Below, piece after piece: positions 1 through 9,660 of a DNA stretch of 64,000 bases; position 1 is the first letter of the stretch; each line of letters begins with the position of its first letter. The notes beneath the pieces were generated by a model. The model saw only the letters and a list, made by a program, of their open reading frames with translations. It made no database searches and was not told where the DNA came from. The position numbers and the translations under genes are program-made. The stretch lies in the NCBI GenBank assembly GCA_029933125.1, contig JAOZOU010000006.1, positions 62,001 to 126,000 of the forward strand, in the 5' to 3' direction. This stretch comes from a bacterium. GTDB lineage: Bacteria; Arandabacterota; Arandabacteria; Arandabacterales; Arandabacteraceae.

Positions 1-1
1 G

Positions 2-1966
2 TATAGAGCTGTTGGTGCAGTGCGCCAGGCCTGCTACCGCTATATAGGTGCGGATGGGAGTTGTTCGGAAGACACCTGTGATTTCATTGCAAAGATCGAT
101 AGCTGGGAATACATCGACACAACTGTTGTCAGCATAAAAACGCATCTAATGAGCAATGGGCCCATAGCTGTTGGAATGACAGTTTACAACGACTTTAGCT
201 ACTACACGGGTGGCTGCTATGAGCATGGGGGCACAGGAGCAATCAACCATGGCGTTCTCATCGTGGGTTGGGATGATTCAAAGTGTGGTGGTGCTGGAGC
301 GTGGCACATAAAAAATAGTTGGGGGGTCAGCTGGGGTGAGGGTGGCTATGCCTGGCTGAAGTATGGAACCTGCGGCATAGGCACAGGAGCTGCTATCATC
401 CACTACACGCCCCGCAATCCAGCGAAGCTCGTCTTTGATTCCTATATCGTGGATGATTCCGCAGGTGATGGTGATGGCAAGGCGGACCCAGGCGAGATGC
501 TTACCCTTCCTATATCAGTCGTCAATAAGGGTTGGGAAACTGCAACCAATTTAACAGCAACGATTGCGGCACTGGATAGCGGGGTAACAATTGTTACGAG
601 TTCTGCAACGTTTCCTGACATAGATCCAGATGCAACGGCTCAATCCAACTCACCTCACTTTGCCATTTCAATTGACCCAGATCTGCTCTGCGGCAGAAGG
701 ATACACTTTTTGATTTCGCTTGAGTGCGATCAAGGAACCTCCACAGATAATTTCGATATGGTAATTGGCGACGCTGTGACTATATTTTCAGATGACGTTG
801 AAGAGGATCAGGGTTGGACACTTGGTGCCCCTGATGATGAAGCAACCTCAGGACGCTGGAAAAGGAGAAACCCGGTCGGAAGCTTGCTTGATAGCGTTCT
901 TGTGCAGCCAGAGCTGGATCACACAGGTGGCAATCGTGTGAAGTGTTTTGTCACTGCAAACATCACACGCAATTTTGCGCCTGATGCTGCTGATGTTGAT
1001 GGTGGCAAGACCACACTCATCAGTCCAGTTCTTGATCTTTCGGCATATGCAGCTGCTAACCTCAAGTACTGGAGGTGGTATACCAATGATGCCTCTGGCT
1101 CGGTTGATGATATCTGGAGCGTTGATGCATCTGGCGATTCGGGTGCAACCTGGGTAAACCTCGAATCCGACTCTGTGAGTGCGAGGGAGTGGCTTCCACA
1201 CGAATTCGACCTTGGCAACTTCATTCCACTAACTGACAGAGTGCTCTTACGCTTTGTTGCGAGTGACTACGGGGAAGAGTCAATAGTCGAGGCTGCAGTT
1301 GATGACATAGAGATCGTTGGAAGCCCAGCCTCTGTCGATGTCGAAGCTCCTTTTGTTGAGGTGCTTTATCCCAACGGTGGCGAAGAGCTAACTGAGGGTG
1401 CCGATGTTGAAGTTAGGTGGCAGGCAAGTGATGACTATGGAGTTCGGCAGTTCATAGTTCTTGCTTCCTATGACGATGGTGCTACCTATGCTGACACAAT
1501 AGGTTATGCAGATGGCTTTGACTCAACGCTAACCTGGTCAGTTCCTCTTGGGGAGCATGCCACTTGTCGTATTGGTGTTGCAGCAATTGATCGCGGTTAC
1601 AACGAGAGCTTTGATGAAAGCGATTCCCATTTTTCAATTGTTCGTGATATATCTGGAACGACTCCGGATGTCTCGATCGAGCTTCCGAGCGAGCCGACTC
1701 TATTGGGAAGCCAAAGCAATCCTTTCTCCCATTCAACTCATATCTTCTTTGGTTTGCCGAGCAGGATGGCAATAGCGATCAGGATATACGATGCAAGCGG
1801 TCGTTGTGTGAGAGAGCTTCTCAATTCGACTCTACCTCGTGGCTATCATTCAATGGTCTGGGATGGGAGATCGTCTGATGGGAATGCTGTCTCATCGGGG
1901 GTTTATTTCATAAGGCTTGAGACCGCTGGAGCCAACACGACTGCGAAGGTTGTCGTGGCACGCTGA
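2..1966 (+). CDS. Secreted C1A (papain-family) cysteine protease, 5'-truncated by window edge
   Basis: The frame is open to base 2, so the GTG at 20 is internal and the gene begins outside the window. The catalytic cysteine region is therefore missing from view. The rest of a papain fold is present: the catalytic His in INHGVLIVGWDD (about residue 77 of the ORF) and the Asn in WHIKNSWG (about residue 99). Downstream come a beta domain introduced by GDGDGKADPGE, a jelly-roll-like segment, an Ig-like segment (PNGGEELTEG), and a C-terminal FlgD-like domain (YDASGR, SSGVYFIRLE). Such C-terminal domains are usual on secreted or surface proteins of FCB-related bacteria; a role in secretion or surface attachment is inferred. 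It is a paralogue of the two proteases at 57.4-62.5 kb. Confidence 0.9.
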   Translation, partial: YRAVGAVRQACYRYIGADGSCSEDTCDFIAKIDSWEYIDTTVVSIKTHLMSNGPIAVGMTVYNDFSYYTGGCYEHGGTGAINHGVLIVGWDDSKCGGAGAWHIKNSWGVSWGEGGYAWLKYGTCGIGTGAAIIHYTPRNPAKLVFDSYIVDDSAGDGDGKADPGEMLTLPISVVNKGWETATNLTATIAALDSGVTIVTSSATFPDIDPDATAQSNSPHFAISIDPDLLCGRRIHFLISLECDQGTSTDNFDMVIGDAVTIFSDDVEEDQGWTLGAPDDEATSGRWKRRNPVGSLLDSVLVQPELDHTGGNRVKCFVTANITRNFAPDAADVDGGKTTLISPVLDLSAYAAANLKYWRWYTNDASGSVDDIWSVDASGDSGATWVNLESDSVSAREWLPHEFDLGNFIPLTDRVLLRFVASDYGEESIVEAAVDDIEIVGSPASVDVEAPFVEVLYPNGGEELTEGADVEVRWQASDDYGVRQFIVLASYDDGATYADTIGYADGFDSTLTWSVPLGEHATCRIGVAAIDRGYNESFDESDSHFSIVRDISGTTPDVSIELPSEPTLLGSQSNPFSHSTHIFFGLPSRMAIAIRIYDASGRCVRELLNSTLPRGYHSMVWDGRSSDGNAVSSGVYFIRLETAGANTTAKVVVAR

Positions 1967-2164
1967 AATGGATCAGGATAGCCTAAAGACCGGGAGCGAA
2001 TTCTGCTCTACCTGCCACCCAGCAGGCGATCGGATGTGAGGCCTATCCCATCTACCTAGTGGGGCTTGGCATCTAGGCTTAGTGCCTTTGCAAATCCACA
2101 TGGTCGAGGCATGATCAAAGGCATCTCTCTTGATGCTTACGGTCGCAGAAGTCAAATCACAGAC

Positions 2165-2341
2165 TCACTCGTCCTTGATTGCTGCCTTGACCTTCTCCAT
2201 GAGATCAGGTGTGATCTCAGTAATGCCGTGTGCAGTCTTGCCATGCTCAGCAATCTGCTTCATGAGCTCTTCTTCTGTCTCTGCTTGAGCTTCGAAAGGG
2301 CAATCCATGCCAACATCTTTGCATAGAAACTTCTTAGCCAT
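2165..2341 (-). CDS. DUF1059 family small protein (58 aa), missed by the ORF track
   Basis: I translated this by hand because it falls below the 60-aa cut-off of the track. The protein starts MAKKFLCKDVGMDCPF and ends KAAIKDE. It has the DUF1059 pattern: a Cys in the first strand (FLCKD), a second Cys in GMDCPF, and then an amphipathic stretch with AEHGKTAHG. A strong ribosome binding site (AAAGGAGG) lies about 12 bases upstream of the ATG. DUF1059 proteins are small single-domain proteins of unknown function, and the Cys/His content suggests metal binding (inference). The gene stands alone between the C1A protease and the S9 peptidase. Confidence 0.85.
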   Translation of the reverse strand: MAKKFLCKDVGMDCPFEAQAETEEELMKQIAEHGKTAHGITEITPDLMEKVKAAIKDE

Positions 2342-2485
2342 TCTTCTTCGCCTCCCTCCTTTGGGATCATCTCTTACTCTTTGGACTCTGCTGTCATCAA
2401 TGGGTCACATCATATTCTTCTAAGATTGGAGCGACATGCCGAAGAAGGGTTCGAGATTGCTTGCCCTATCCACATCGCAAATCTC

Positions 2486-4648
2486 CTACTCCAACGGCAT
2501 GCCAAGCTGCCAGGCCAAGAAGAGAAGGTATTCAGTCACATCATCGATATATTTTGAAGTTGGTTTTCCGCCAGAATGTCCTGCCCTGGTATCGTAATGA
2601 AGAAGTATGGGATTCGTAGAAGCAGTTGATGCCTGAAGCAGAGCAGTCATCTTGCGGGCATGAAGAGGATCAACACGTGTATCAGCATCACCCGTAACGA
2701 AAAGCACTGCAGGATAATACTCACCTGGTCTCACATTGTGATAGGGAGAATACGAGAGAAGGTACCTGAATTGGTCCGCATCCTCAGATGAGCCATATTC
2801 AGGAATCCAGAATTTCGCAACAAGGAACTTATGGTAGCGGATCATGTCGAGAAGCGGATAGGAACAGATGACAGCCTTGAATAGATCAGGTCTCTGGGTC
2901 AGAGCCGCTCCGACAAGCAAACCCCCATTGCTTCCGCCCATGATGGCAAGCTTCTCGGGATTGGTGTAGCCATTGTCTATAAGCCACTGGGCTGCAGCGA
3001 TGAAATCGTCAAAGGTATTTTGTTTCTTATATCCCATACCATCACGATGCCACCTCTCACCGAGCTCCCCACCACCTCGGAGATTTGCAAGCGCACATAC
3101 GCCTCCAAGCTTAAGCCAGGCGGCAGGTACTATGCCAAAGTAGGGTTTGAGACTTACGCGGAAACCGCCATAGCCAGAAAGAAGCGTGGGCCTCGAACCG
3201 TCAAGCTTAAGACCTCGCTTGTGAGCCACGAACATCGAGACCCTTGTTCCATCTTTTGAAGTATACCAAACCTGCTTGAGCTCGAAATCCTCACTCTTAA
3301 TAGGTGCATCAACTTTCGCCCAGACAGATTTTGTGAAATCCTTAAGATCGTAGCGATAAATGACGGTAGGGATGTGAAATGAGGAATAGGTGAAGAAGGC
3401 TTCCTTGTCCGTCCATCTTCCTCGAGGCAAACTCACATATCCAGGCGCTGGGACCTCAATTCTACGTACAAGTTCACCATCAGGCTTGAACACTTTTATA
3501 GAGGGAACCACATTGTCGAGAGTCCTAACGAGGAGATACCCGTCCGCCAATGCAAAGTCCTCAATAACCTCCTCCGTCTCGGGAACCACTTCGCGCCATG
3601 CTGAGCGTACTGGATTCTCAAGATCGACGACTATGATGCGCCCATTTGGAGAATTCCAGTCGGTCTTGAGGTACAGGCAAGTCCCACCTACCTCGCCAAC
3701 GAAGCTGGCATCTATGTCATTGACAACTGTTCGGATGCCGCCACCTTTCTCAAGATCTATGAAATAAACTTCCGTCTTGCGAGCGGCAGAGCCGTGGTAA
3801 ACAGTGAAGAGCAGGAACCTCCCATCATCACTCAAGTCAACATCAATACCTATTCCGGGTCCAAAGCCTTCTCCGAAGACAAGCTTATCCCCCTCGGCAC
3901 TTGTGCCAATCCTGTGGTATTTAACGCGTTCACCCTCGTCGGAATAGATTGAATAGTAAAAACCCCCTGCATCAGGTGTAATATTTATGCTTGAGTAACG
4001 AGCCTTGGGGAAGGAATCTCCCAGATCGTGGCGCCTCTCCACATCAAAAATCTTCATAGCGATCTCATCCTCACCACCCTCACGGATGCCATAGACCAGG
4101 AGTGATCCGTCGTCGGCGACATCAAGAAGATGAACGCTTGTAGTATGGTCGGGGCTCAAGGGATGAGGATCGATGAGGACGATGTCTTCACCTTGAAGCC
4201 CCTTACGCATACACATTGTACTCAGCTCTTGATCAGCCTTCCTCCTTGCGAAGAAATAGCGGTCGTCTCGGTGCAGTGGCATGCTATAGGTATCGTGGCG
4301 CGCAAGTTGTGACACGAGTTGCCTTATCCTGGCTCTGCCCTTTACCTTTCCAAGGACTTCCAACCTATAGTTGTTCTGGGCTTGGATCCATGCTTCTGTC
4401 TCCGGACTGTTGCGATCCTCAAGCCAGCGATAGGGATCGACTATCTTGACTCCATGGATTACCTCTTCCACCTCATGGCGAGGAGTAGGCGGGGGTGTAA
4501 GAGCCACGGAGCTCGATGAAAGAGCTAATGCCAAAAGCAAGGCAAGACAGGCGTGGACTGGCCGCACGCGAGTTACCTCGAGGCTTGCACCTCTTAGCGA
4601 GTTCCCTCTCCCAAGCTTCTGCTTCCTAAAGACATCGATATCAGACAT
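2486..4648 (-). CDS. Prolyl oligopeptidase family (S9A) serine peptidase
   Basis: The 720-aa protein has the two-part prolyl oligopeptidase architecture. The N-terminal beta-propeller part follows the family opening (DPYRWLED near residue 73). The C-terminal alpha/beta hydrolase carries the Ser nucleophile in GGSNGG (about residue 570), the Asp in TGDADTRVDP and the His in RAGHSGG, so the catalytic triad looks complete. A hydrophobic run (LALLLALALSSSSVA) starting about 30 residues in suggests export, with an unusually long n-region. The ATG at 4648 has GGAGG nine bases upstream, which supports the long start. The expected role is cleavage of oligopeptides after proline, probably in the periplasm. 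It lies 22 bases downstream of the next gene in the same direction. Confidence 0.95.
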   Translation of the reverse strand: MSDIDVFRKQKLGRGNSLRGASLEVTRVRPVHACLALLLALALSSSSVALTPPPTPRHEVEEVIHGVKIVDPYRWLEDRNSPETEAWIQAQNNYRLEVLGKVKGRARIRQLVSQLARHDTYSMPLHRDDRYFFARRKADQELSTMCMRKGLQGEDIVLIDPHPLSPDHTTSVHLLDVADDGSLLVYGIREGGEDEIAMKIFDVERRHDLGDSFPKARYSSINITPDAGGFYYSIYSDEGERVKYHRIGTSAEGDKLVFGEGFGPGIGIDVDLSDDGRFLLFTVYHGSAARKTEVYFIDLEKGGGIRTVVNDIDASFVGEVGGTCLYLKTDWNSPNGRIIVVDLENPVRSAWREVVPETEEVIEDFALADGYLLVRTLDNVVPSIKVFKPDGELVRRIEVPAPGYVSLPRGRWTDKEAFFTYSSFHIPTVIYRYDLKDFTKSVWAKVDAPIKSEDFELKQVWYTSKDGTRVSMFVAHKRGLKLDGSRPTLLSGYGGFRVSLKPYFGIVPAAWLKLGGVCALANLRGGGELGERWHRDGMGYKKQNTFDDFIAAAQWLIDNGYTNPEKLAIMGGSNGGLLVGAALTQRPDLFKAVICSYPLLDMIRYHKFLVAKFWIPEYGSSEDADQFRYLLSYSPYHNVRPGEYYPAVLFVTGDADTRVDPLHARKMTALLQASTASTNPILLHYDTRAGHSGGKPTSKYIDDVTEYLLFLAWQLGMPLE

Positions 4649-4670
4649 TTTCAGCCTCCGCTAGAGAGCC

Positions 4671-6287
4671 TTATGGCAGATACGAGACTTCAAGATAGGG
4701 GACGAAATCACCTTCCCGCACAACAGTGCGGTCTTGTTCGGAATCAACCTTTATAGGGGCAGCGATGATCTGATACTTGTTGCTTGGCCAGAAGGTTGCC
4801 TCAACCTTTATAACATAGCTGCCCTCCGGAACCCTCTCGCCATTGGCATCGGTGAGATCCCAGGTGTAGGTGTGCTCGCCGAGATCTATGCTTGCGCCGG
4901 TTACGGCGTCAGCATCAATGAATTTCGAGGTTGCAGCCCAGACAGGTAGTACAACTTGAACCTCTCTGGCATATCCGCTGAAGCCTGAAACATAGATTGT
5001 ACGGACAAAATCACCAGCCTCAGTTTCGACCCATACCGCAATCTGAGGGGCAAGTTCATCTTTGAATCCAATGATGAAGTCTATGAAGACAAACGGGCGG
5101 GTGTAGGTGGAAAGCTCTGGCTTCTCAATTCGTGGTCGCATCGCTTCAAGAACCATTTTGGAGATTGGCAAATCACCATAGTTTGAGATTACCTTGCGCC
5201 AGTAAGTCATTGCCTTTCGCTGGTAACCAATACCCAGGTAATAGGCAGCCTGTGCCTTGAGTTCGGGTGGGCTCTCTCCCTCATATACGCTTTCAAGATC
5301 AGCAATACCCTGTTCCAGCTTCCCCACGAAGAAAGGAAGGTTTACACCCATAACACCACGGAGAAAGCGTACCTCAACATCATCGGGTGAAAGCTCAACG
5401 GCCTTATCTAACACTCTCATTATCTCAAAAGCCCTTTTCGCAGCCCAATCGGTATCCTGGTGTATTCTTTCATCATAGATCTGCTCGCGCATAGAAAGTG
5501 AAAGAACGCTCCCAAGATACTTGTAGGTAGGCGCATATGTGCTATCTATTGATATTGCACGACGCAAGATCTCCTCAGCATGTGCATAATTTCCGCTATC
5601 GGAATAGGCTTTGCCCAGGTCTGTTAGCAATTGAACATTCTGAGGGTCATCTTTGACCTTTTCTTCAAGCTCGGAGATCGATAGCTCCTCTGTTTGGACC
5701 GGGGACTCACCCTTCGCAGGTTGCCCTTGAGCGGTGCCTTCTTCGCCAGAGCTAAGTGCGAGCGATTTTGCCTCCATCTCCGAGGCAAGATCTGAGTCAC
5801 CTTTCTTCCTATAGGCTTCTGCAAGCATTTGGTATGCCTGGATTGCGAGGTCCTTTCTTGTCTCATTCGGGGAGCTCTCATAGGCTTTGACCACGAATTC
5901 AAGATCGCTTATTCCTTCATCAAGCTTTCCTAGGAAGGAAGGTACCTTAATACCCATGATGCCTCTGAAAAGATGTGCCATGAGATTGTTGGGATCAAGC
6001 TCGATAGCCTTGTCGAGAAAGTGGAAGGATTCTGTGCTCAATGCTCCAGCTTTCAAGAAATTCTCTGTACTTCCTGCTTGCCTACCCTTGTATATTCCCA
6101 TGTAGGCATAAGCTGTCGAACTATCAGGATACTCGGCCAAGGCTTTCCCCATTATCTCAACAGCCTTATCGAGATCTCCTGCCATCGATGCCTTCTCGGC
6201 TTCTTTGATGTAGGCATCGAGGCTCCTGGACAATACAGGCATTGCCGTTGTGACGATGAGCGATAAGGCAAGTAAGAGACGTACCAT
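4671..6287 (-). CDS. Exported TPR protein with C-terminal DUF2271 domain
   Basis: The 538-aa protein begins with a signal peptide (MVRLLLALSLIVTTAMPVLS). Two related TPR blocks follow, around residues 25-175 and 205-370; both contain a near-identical motif (LFRGIMGIKVPSFLGKLDEG and LRGVMGVNLPFFVGKLEQG), so the protein contains an internal duplication. The C-terminal ~130 residues (FIDFIIGFKDELAPQIAVWV, VRTIYVSGF, LPVWA, TYTWDLTDANGERVPEGSY) match the DUF2271 pattern, a periplasmic FlgD-like beta domain. The substrate is unknown; a periplasmic scaffold is the safest inference. It is probably co-transcribed with the S9 peptidase downstream and the AP-superfamily lipoprotein upstream, with gaps of 22 bases on both sides. 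Confidence 0.85.
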   Translation of the reverse strand: MVRLLLALSLIVTTAMPVLSRSLDAYIKEAEKASMAGDLDKAVEIMGKALAEYPDSSTAYAYMGIYKGRQAGSTENFLKAGALSTESFHFLDKAIELDPNNLMAHLFRGIMGIKVPSFLGKLDEGISDLEFVVKAYESSPNETRKDLAIQAYQMLAEAYRKKGDSDLASEMEAKSLALSSGEEGTAQGQPAKGESPVQTEELSISELEEKVKDDPQNVQLLTDLGKAYSDSGNYAHAEEILRRAISIDSTYAPTYKYLGSVLSLSMREQIYDERIHQDTDWAAKRAFEIMRVLDKAVELSPDDVEVRFLRGVMGVNLPFFVGKLEQGIADLESVYEGESPPELKAQAAYYLGIGYQRKAMTYWRKVISNYGDLPISKMVLEAMRPRIEKPELSTYTRPFVFIDFIIGFKDELAPQIAVWVETEAGDFVRTIYVSGFSGYAREVQVVLPVWAATSKFIDADAVTGASIDLGEHTYTWDLTDANGERVPEGSYVIKVEATFWPSNKYQIIAAPIKVDSEQDRTVVREGDFVPYLEVSYLP

Positions 6288-6309
6288 GGCTACACTCCTT
6301 TCCTATGCG

Positions 6310-8109
6310 TTACTGGATATAGCCAAGCGAGCGCAACTCCCGCTTTGTCTCCTCATCAAGAATGAAATGAGTTTGCTCGCTATAGGGACTCGGATCGTAC
6401 CAGATTAAGAAATAAGGTGCCTCGATGTCTCCCTCGGGTCTGCCTTCCGAGATGACCCTGGGCTTGGCTGGCTTGAGAGTAAGGGGTATCTCATTAGCTG
6501 GCAGGTGTGAGGAACCGATGTAAGTCCGACCCGAGGCTTTCTTGTCATCGATAGATAGATTGAAAGTGATGGGGATATTCGAGGGTTTCGTTTTGAATGC
6601 GAGCAGGAGAGTATCTGAAGTCTTAATGGGCTTGAACTTGAGGGTTTCGCCAAAGGGTTGGCTCGCCAGAAGGTGGGTTACCTCAAACTCTTTGCCGTCG
6701 TTACCCGTCATCCGATAAGCCCATATTGTTCCAGCCATGGGATCCCTCCTCGCCACAACCTCGATATCGAATGAGTTCTTACCAGAACTGCCAAGCTCAA
6801 GATACCAGGTGTCTGAAATCCCAAAGAGTGTGGAGAAAAGGTAGTCTTTAAGGATGGATTCTTGAGGAGGATTCTCTGAGTCAAGATTAATCATCTCATC
6901 TCTATCGTGCTCGAGATTGAAGATCTCATACTTCCCATTGAGTGTGCTGTAGATGAGCTTCCATGGATAGGATGTGATGCTCTTCTTCTCCGCGCCATGC
7001 CGCATTGCCTCAGCATAGGAGACATTTTGAGGGAGAAGAGCATTGGGTTTCGTTTTTGGTATCCCATTGCCTCTAAGAAGTGGAACAAGGCTAGATCCCT
7101 CGAAATGGGGTGGGCAGTCAATACCGAGAAGATCAAGTATGGTGGGGGCAACATCAAGAAGGCGAACCTGCGTTCCGACATGCCTGCCCTCAGGCAGATG
7201 TCCTGGGAAGGAAAATAGGAGGGGTACCCATAAGAGGTCATCGTAGAGCGTATGGCCGTGTTCAAAACCACCATGTTCGAAGAATTCCTCACCATGATCG
7301 CTTAGAAAGACAATGAGGGTATTGCCACGCAGTCCTCTTTGCTCAAGGCCTCGTAAGAGCTCCCCTATGGCGCTATCAGTGAAAGCTATCTCGCCGTCAT
7401 AGAGCGCAACTATGTGGCGCCAGTCAGCATCTGAAAGGCTTTTCATTTGAACAAACATCGAATCACGCACAAGCGAGAATCCCTCAAGGTTGAAGGAATC
7501 TCCAATTCTTCCGTGATAGTCGGGATCAAAGAGCTTGCTGTAGGGATGGGGTGGAGAATAGGGCAGATGAGGATCGAAGTAGTGGACGAATATGAAAAAC
7601 GAGCTGTCACCCACTGAGTCGATCCAGTGGAGTGCATCACGAGTGGTTCCCTCAGCAACACGACCTGTAGGAGGCGTCATGTAGTAGAAGTCGAATCCTC
7701 TTGAGACACGATATGCAGGTTTGAGAGCCGCTGCATTGACAATCGCACCCGTTGCATACCCATGCTCCTTAAGAATCGAGGCGAGTGTGGGGAAAGATGA
7801 TCGCATACGGCTGTTGACATTATTTGCGCCATGCTGTGATGGATAAAGGGATGTGAAAACAGTGGAGAAAGAGGGGAGTGTCCAGGGTGCCTGACTCAGC
7901 GCATAATCAAAGCGAACGCCTGATGCAGCGAGGTTGTCTATATGAGGGCTTGTTTCTTGATGGTAACCATAGCACCCAAGATGATCAGGCCGAAGTGTAT
8001 CAACAGCAATTATCATCACGTTGTAAGGTTGCTTACCCTTACCGCATGCGAGAATCCCAAAGAACATTATGACGGCGATCTTAAGAGTGGCTCTTACCAT
8101 AGGCTCCAA
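6310..8109 (-). CDS. Sulfatase-fold (alkaline phosphatase superfamily) lipoprotein with Thr at the nucleophile position
   Basis: The 599-aa protein has a lipobox (FFGILAC), so it is probably anchored in a membrane facing the periplasm. The sulfatase fold is clear: metal-binding VDTLRPDHLGCYGY, the LYPSQHG segment, and DHGEEFFEHGGFEHG. At the nucleophile position, where sulfatases have CxPSR, this protein reads TLPSF. Thr replaces the Cys/Ser that becomes formylglycine, and the following Arg is also lost. Classical sulfatase chemistry is therefore unlikely; a Thr-nucleophile phosphodiesterase or phosphotransferase activity, as in other superfamily branches, is more plausible (inference). The C-terminal ~150 residues look like a beta domain without a recognised name. 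Confidence 0.88.
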   Translation of the reverse strand: MEPMVRATLKIAVIMFFGILACGKGKQPYNVMIIAVDTLRPDHLGCYGYHQETSPHIDNLAASGVRFDYALSQAPWTLPSFSTVFTSLYPSQHGANNVNSRMRSSFPTLASILKEHGYATGAIVNAAALKPAYRVSRGFDFYYMTPPTGRVAEGTTRDALHWIDSVGDSSFFIFVHYFDPHLPYSPPHPYSKLFDPDYHGRIGDSFNLEGFSLVRDSMFVQMKSLSDADWRHIVALYDGEIAFTDSAIGELLRGLEQRGLRGNTLIVFLSDHGEEFFEHGGFEHGHTLYDDLLWVPLLFSFPGHLPEGRHVGTQVRLLDVAPTILDLLGIDCPPHFEGSSLVPLLRGNGIPKTKPNALLPQNVSYAEAMRHGAEKKSITSYPWKLIYSTLNGKYEIFNLEHDRDEMINLDSENPPQESILKDYLFSTLFGISDTWYLELGSSGKNSFDIEVVARRDPMAGTIWAYRMTGNDGKEFEVTHLLASQPFGETLKFKPIKTSDTLLLAFKTKPSNIPITFNLSIDDKKASGRTYIGSSHLPANEIPLTLKPAKPRVISEGRPEGDIEAPYFLIWYDPSPYSEQTHFILDEETKRELRSLGYIQ

Positions 8110-8420
8110 ATTAGGGGATCAGTTCGGTCAGGATCGAGTATATACTATAGCTTCATAAAAAGCATCCAAAAAAGTCAAATCTAGTGAGGCACCGGCCGTA
8201 TCGGAAGTGAGGTACCCCGAACCTTACCTCAGCAGATCTCAAACACGATCACAAATAACGGTCAGCACGTTTGGGCTACTCACTTTAAGCGTGTTGTACT
8301 AACCACCCAACGCGAATTGCGTCTGGAGGGATAGCTTCGGCAGATTGATAGCCTCTTCCGGGACGTGCAAGACAATCCCTGAGGGTGGTACTTTTGCCTT
8401 GGCAGGAGTTGGTCTTAGGA
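8110..8420. other. Gap of about 310 bases with one stem-loop
   Basis: I see no coding frame here. A perfect inverted repeat, TGAGGTA / TACCTCA at 8208-8231 with a 10-base loop, is the only clear structure. It is not followed by a T-run, so it is not a standard intrinsic terminator. An AT-rich stretch at about 8135-8180 (TATATACTATAG) probably holds the promoter of the lipoprotein gene to the left, but I could not fit a well-spaced -35/-10 pair. Confidence 0.4.
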
Positions 8421-9299
8421 TTATTGCTGTGGGTGCTGTGAGCTTTTCCAGAGCTCGCGTCGCCTTGCTTCGAGGAGCTGCTCGGGCTGGCTACTGAATT
8501 GGCTCGCAGAGAGAATGCGATGGTTGTAGCGTGCACCCTCTTCACGCGGTCGAGCCAGGAAGTTTCCATAGTCAGTACTTCGCATGAGATGATGGTCGAT
8601 GACAATTGTTGGAATCTTGTATGTGAGCTCTATAAGATGCTTCTCAGCAGCCTCAATCGCATGCCTTGAGAGTTTGCTGAGGTAGATGGGTGGTCCTGAG
8701 ACAATGACAAGGTCAGGTCTTCGGGCGAGAATCCACCTTATTGCCTCAGGTTCAATGAGCTGGATATCGGATGCAAAGACCATGGTTTCATCGCTATCTT
8801 TAATGGCGACCATCGTGAGATAGCCCTGGGGTGATCTCCTTTCCCCATGCTTAACAGGAGGAGAAAAGACGAGATCACCCAAAGCCTTCCCGTCGGCAAC
8901 CCTAACCTTTCTGCCTAAGTTTCTCAGGAATTTAAGTGCCCTCTGGCGCTGGGCATGATTGAGTTGCTTTGACCACGATTTGGCATAGATAGGTGTTTGA
9001 CCATAGATCTTGTTAGCGGTTTCAGCATCTGTCAAATCAAGCTCACGCTCCTCAAAGGACGTGAAGTGATCATGGTGATAGTGGGTAATGATGATAACGT
9101 CCGCTTGGTGGGCTCTTTCGACGATTAGAGTTCGCACCTTCTTGAGAGCCTCAAGTTCGAGTTCGTGAGGAGGAAGTCCGAAGCGCTTAGGACAGACAGA
9201 GACACCTGGATCAATTAGAATACGCCTGGATTTCGTCGTCACAAATGTTGCAAGTGAGCGTACACCAAGTGAATCAGCTCCCAATATCTCAACCTTCAT
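8421..9299 (-). CDS. Metallo-beta-lactamase-fold hydrolase, UPF0282-like
   Basis: The protein is about 292 aa with no signal peptide, so it is cytoplasmic. It opens MKVEILGADSLGVRSLATFV, followed by ILIDPGVSVCPKRFGLPPHE and the metal-binding motif THYHHDHFTSF. Later metal ligands are plausible in FASDIQL and VIDHHLMRSTDYG. This opening and the LPPH motif are what I know from the archaeal UPF0282 family, so this is either an archaeal-like gene gained by transfer or a sparsely distributed bacterial branch. The ORF track starts at a GTG (9305), but GGGAGG sits five bases before the ATG at 9299, which I prefer. The substrate is unknown. Confidence 0.85.
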   Translation of the reverse strand: MKVEILGADSLGVRSLATFVTTKSRRILIDPGVSVCPKRFGLPPHELELEALKKVRTLIVERAHQADVIIITHYHHDHFTSFEERELDLTDAETANKIYGQTPIYAKSWSKQLNHAQRQRALKFLRNLGRKVRVADGKALGDLVFSPPVKHGERRSPQGYLTMVAIKDSDETMVFASDIQLIEPEAIRWILARRPDLVIVSGPPIYLSKLSRHAIEAAEKHLIELTYKIPTIVIDHHLMRSTDYGNFLARPREEGARYNHRILSASQFSSQPEQLLEARRRELWKSSQHPQQ

Positions 9300-9660
9300 G
9301 CCCACCTCCCAGTATCTCGACTTTCGGAAACTTCGACAATCGCATTATATACCTAGGACGGCTACCGATGCGAGTGCGGAATCGTTTGATGCGAGCGTCG
9401 AATCATGGCCGAGTTTCTCCGTCACCTTAAGAAGATATGAGATGTCGCGGAGATATCTGGTGTCTTAGCACTCACCGCTAGATTTGTCTCTAGCGCGGGT
9501 CGATGCTCTGGATCCCGAGGAAGCTTCACTCGATTACCTTCATTCGTAAACACATTCATCAAGAAGACAGTATTGGATGAAATTTCGTCCGGGTTTGGCT
9601 TGAGCTCATGAGGATGGTATTTCCCAATGTGGACGCTGGGCTTCTGGCCAGATGACTCAT
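9300..9660. other. Gap of about 360 bases with a stem-loop and an open frame without a start codon
   Basis: The minus strand is open from about 9743 to a stop at 9422 in one frame. It reads coding-like residues such as GKYHPHELKPNPDE and VFLMNVFTNEGN, but has no start codon before a TTG/ATG near 9560. It could be a decayed gene end or chance. Inside it is a perfect 7-bp inverted repeat (CGCTAGA / TCTAGCG, 9476-9495, 6-base loop). The gap lies just downstream of the minus-strand exporter operon. The hairpin could stop that transcript, although no T-run follows it. Confidence 0.3.

Noticed and set aside
848-1772. Several 60-120-aa ORFs inside the first protease gene
   Set aside because: All are out-of-frame shadows of the long C1A protease frame.
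2066-2326. 86-aa plus-strand ORF
   Set aside because: Antisense shadow of the DUF1059 gene on the minus strand.
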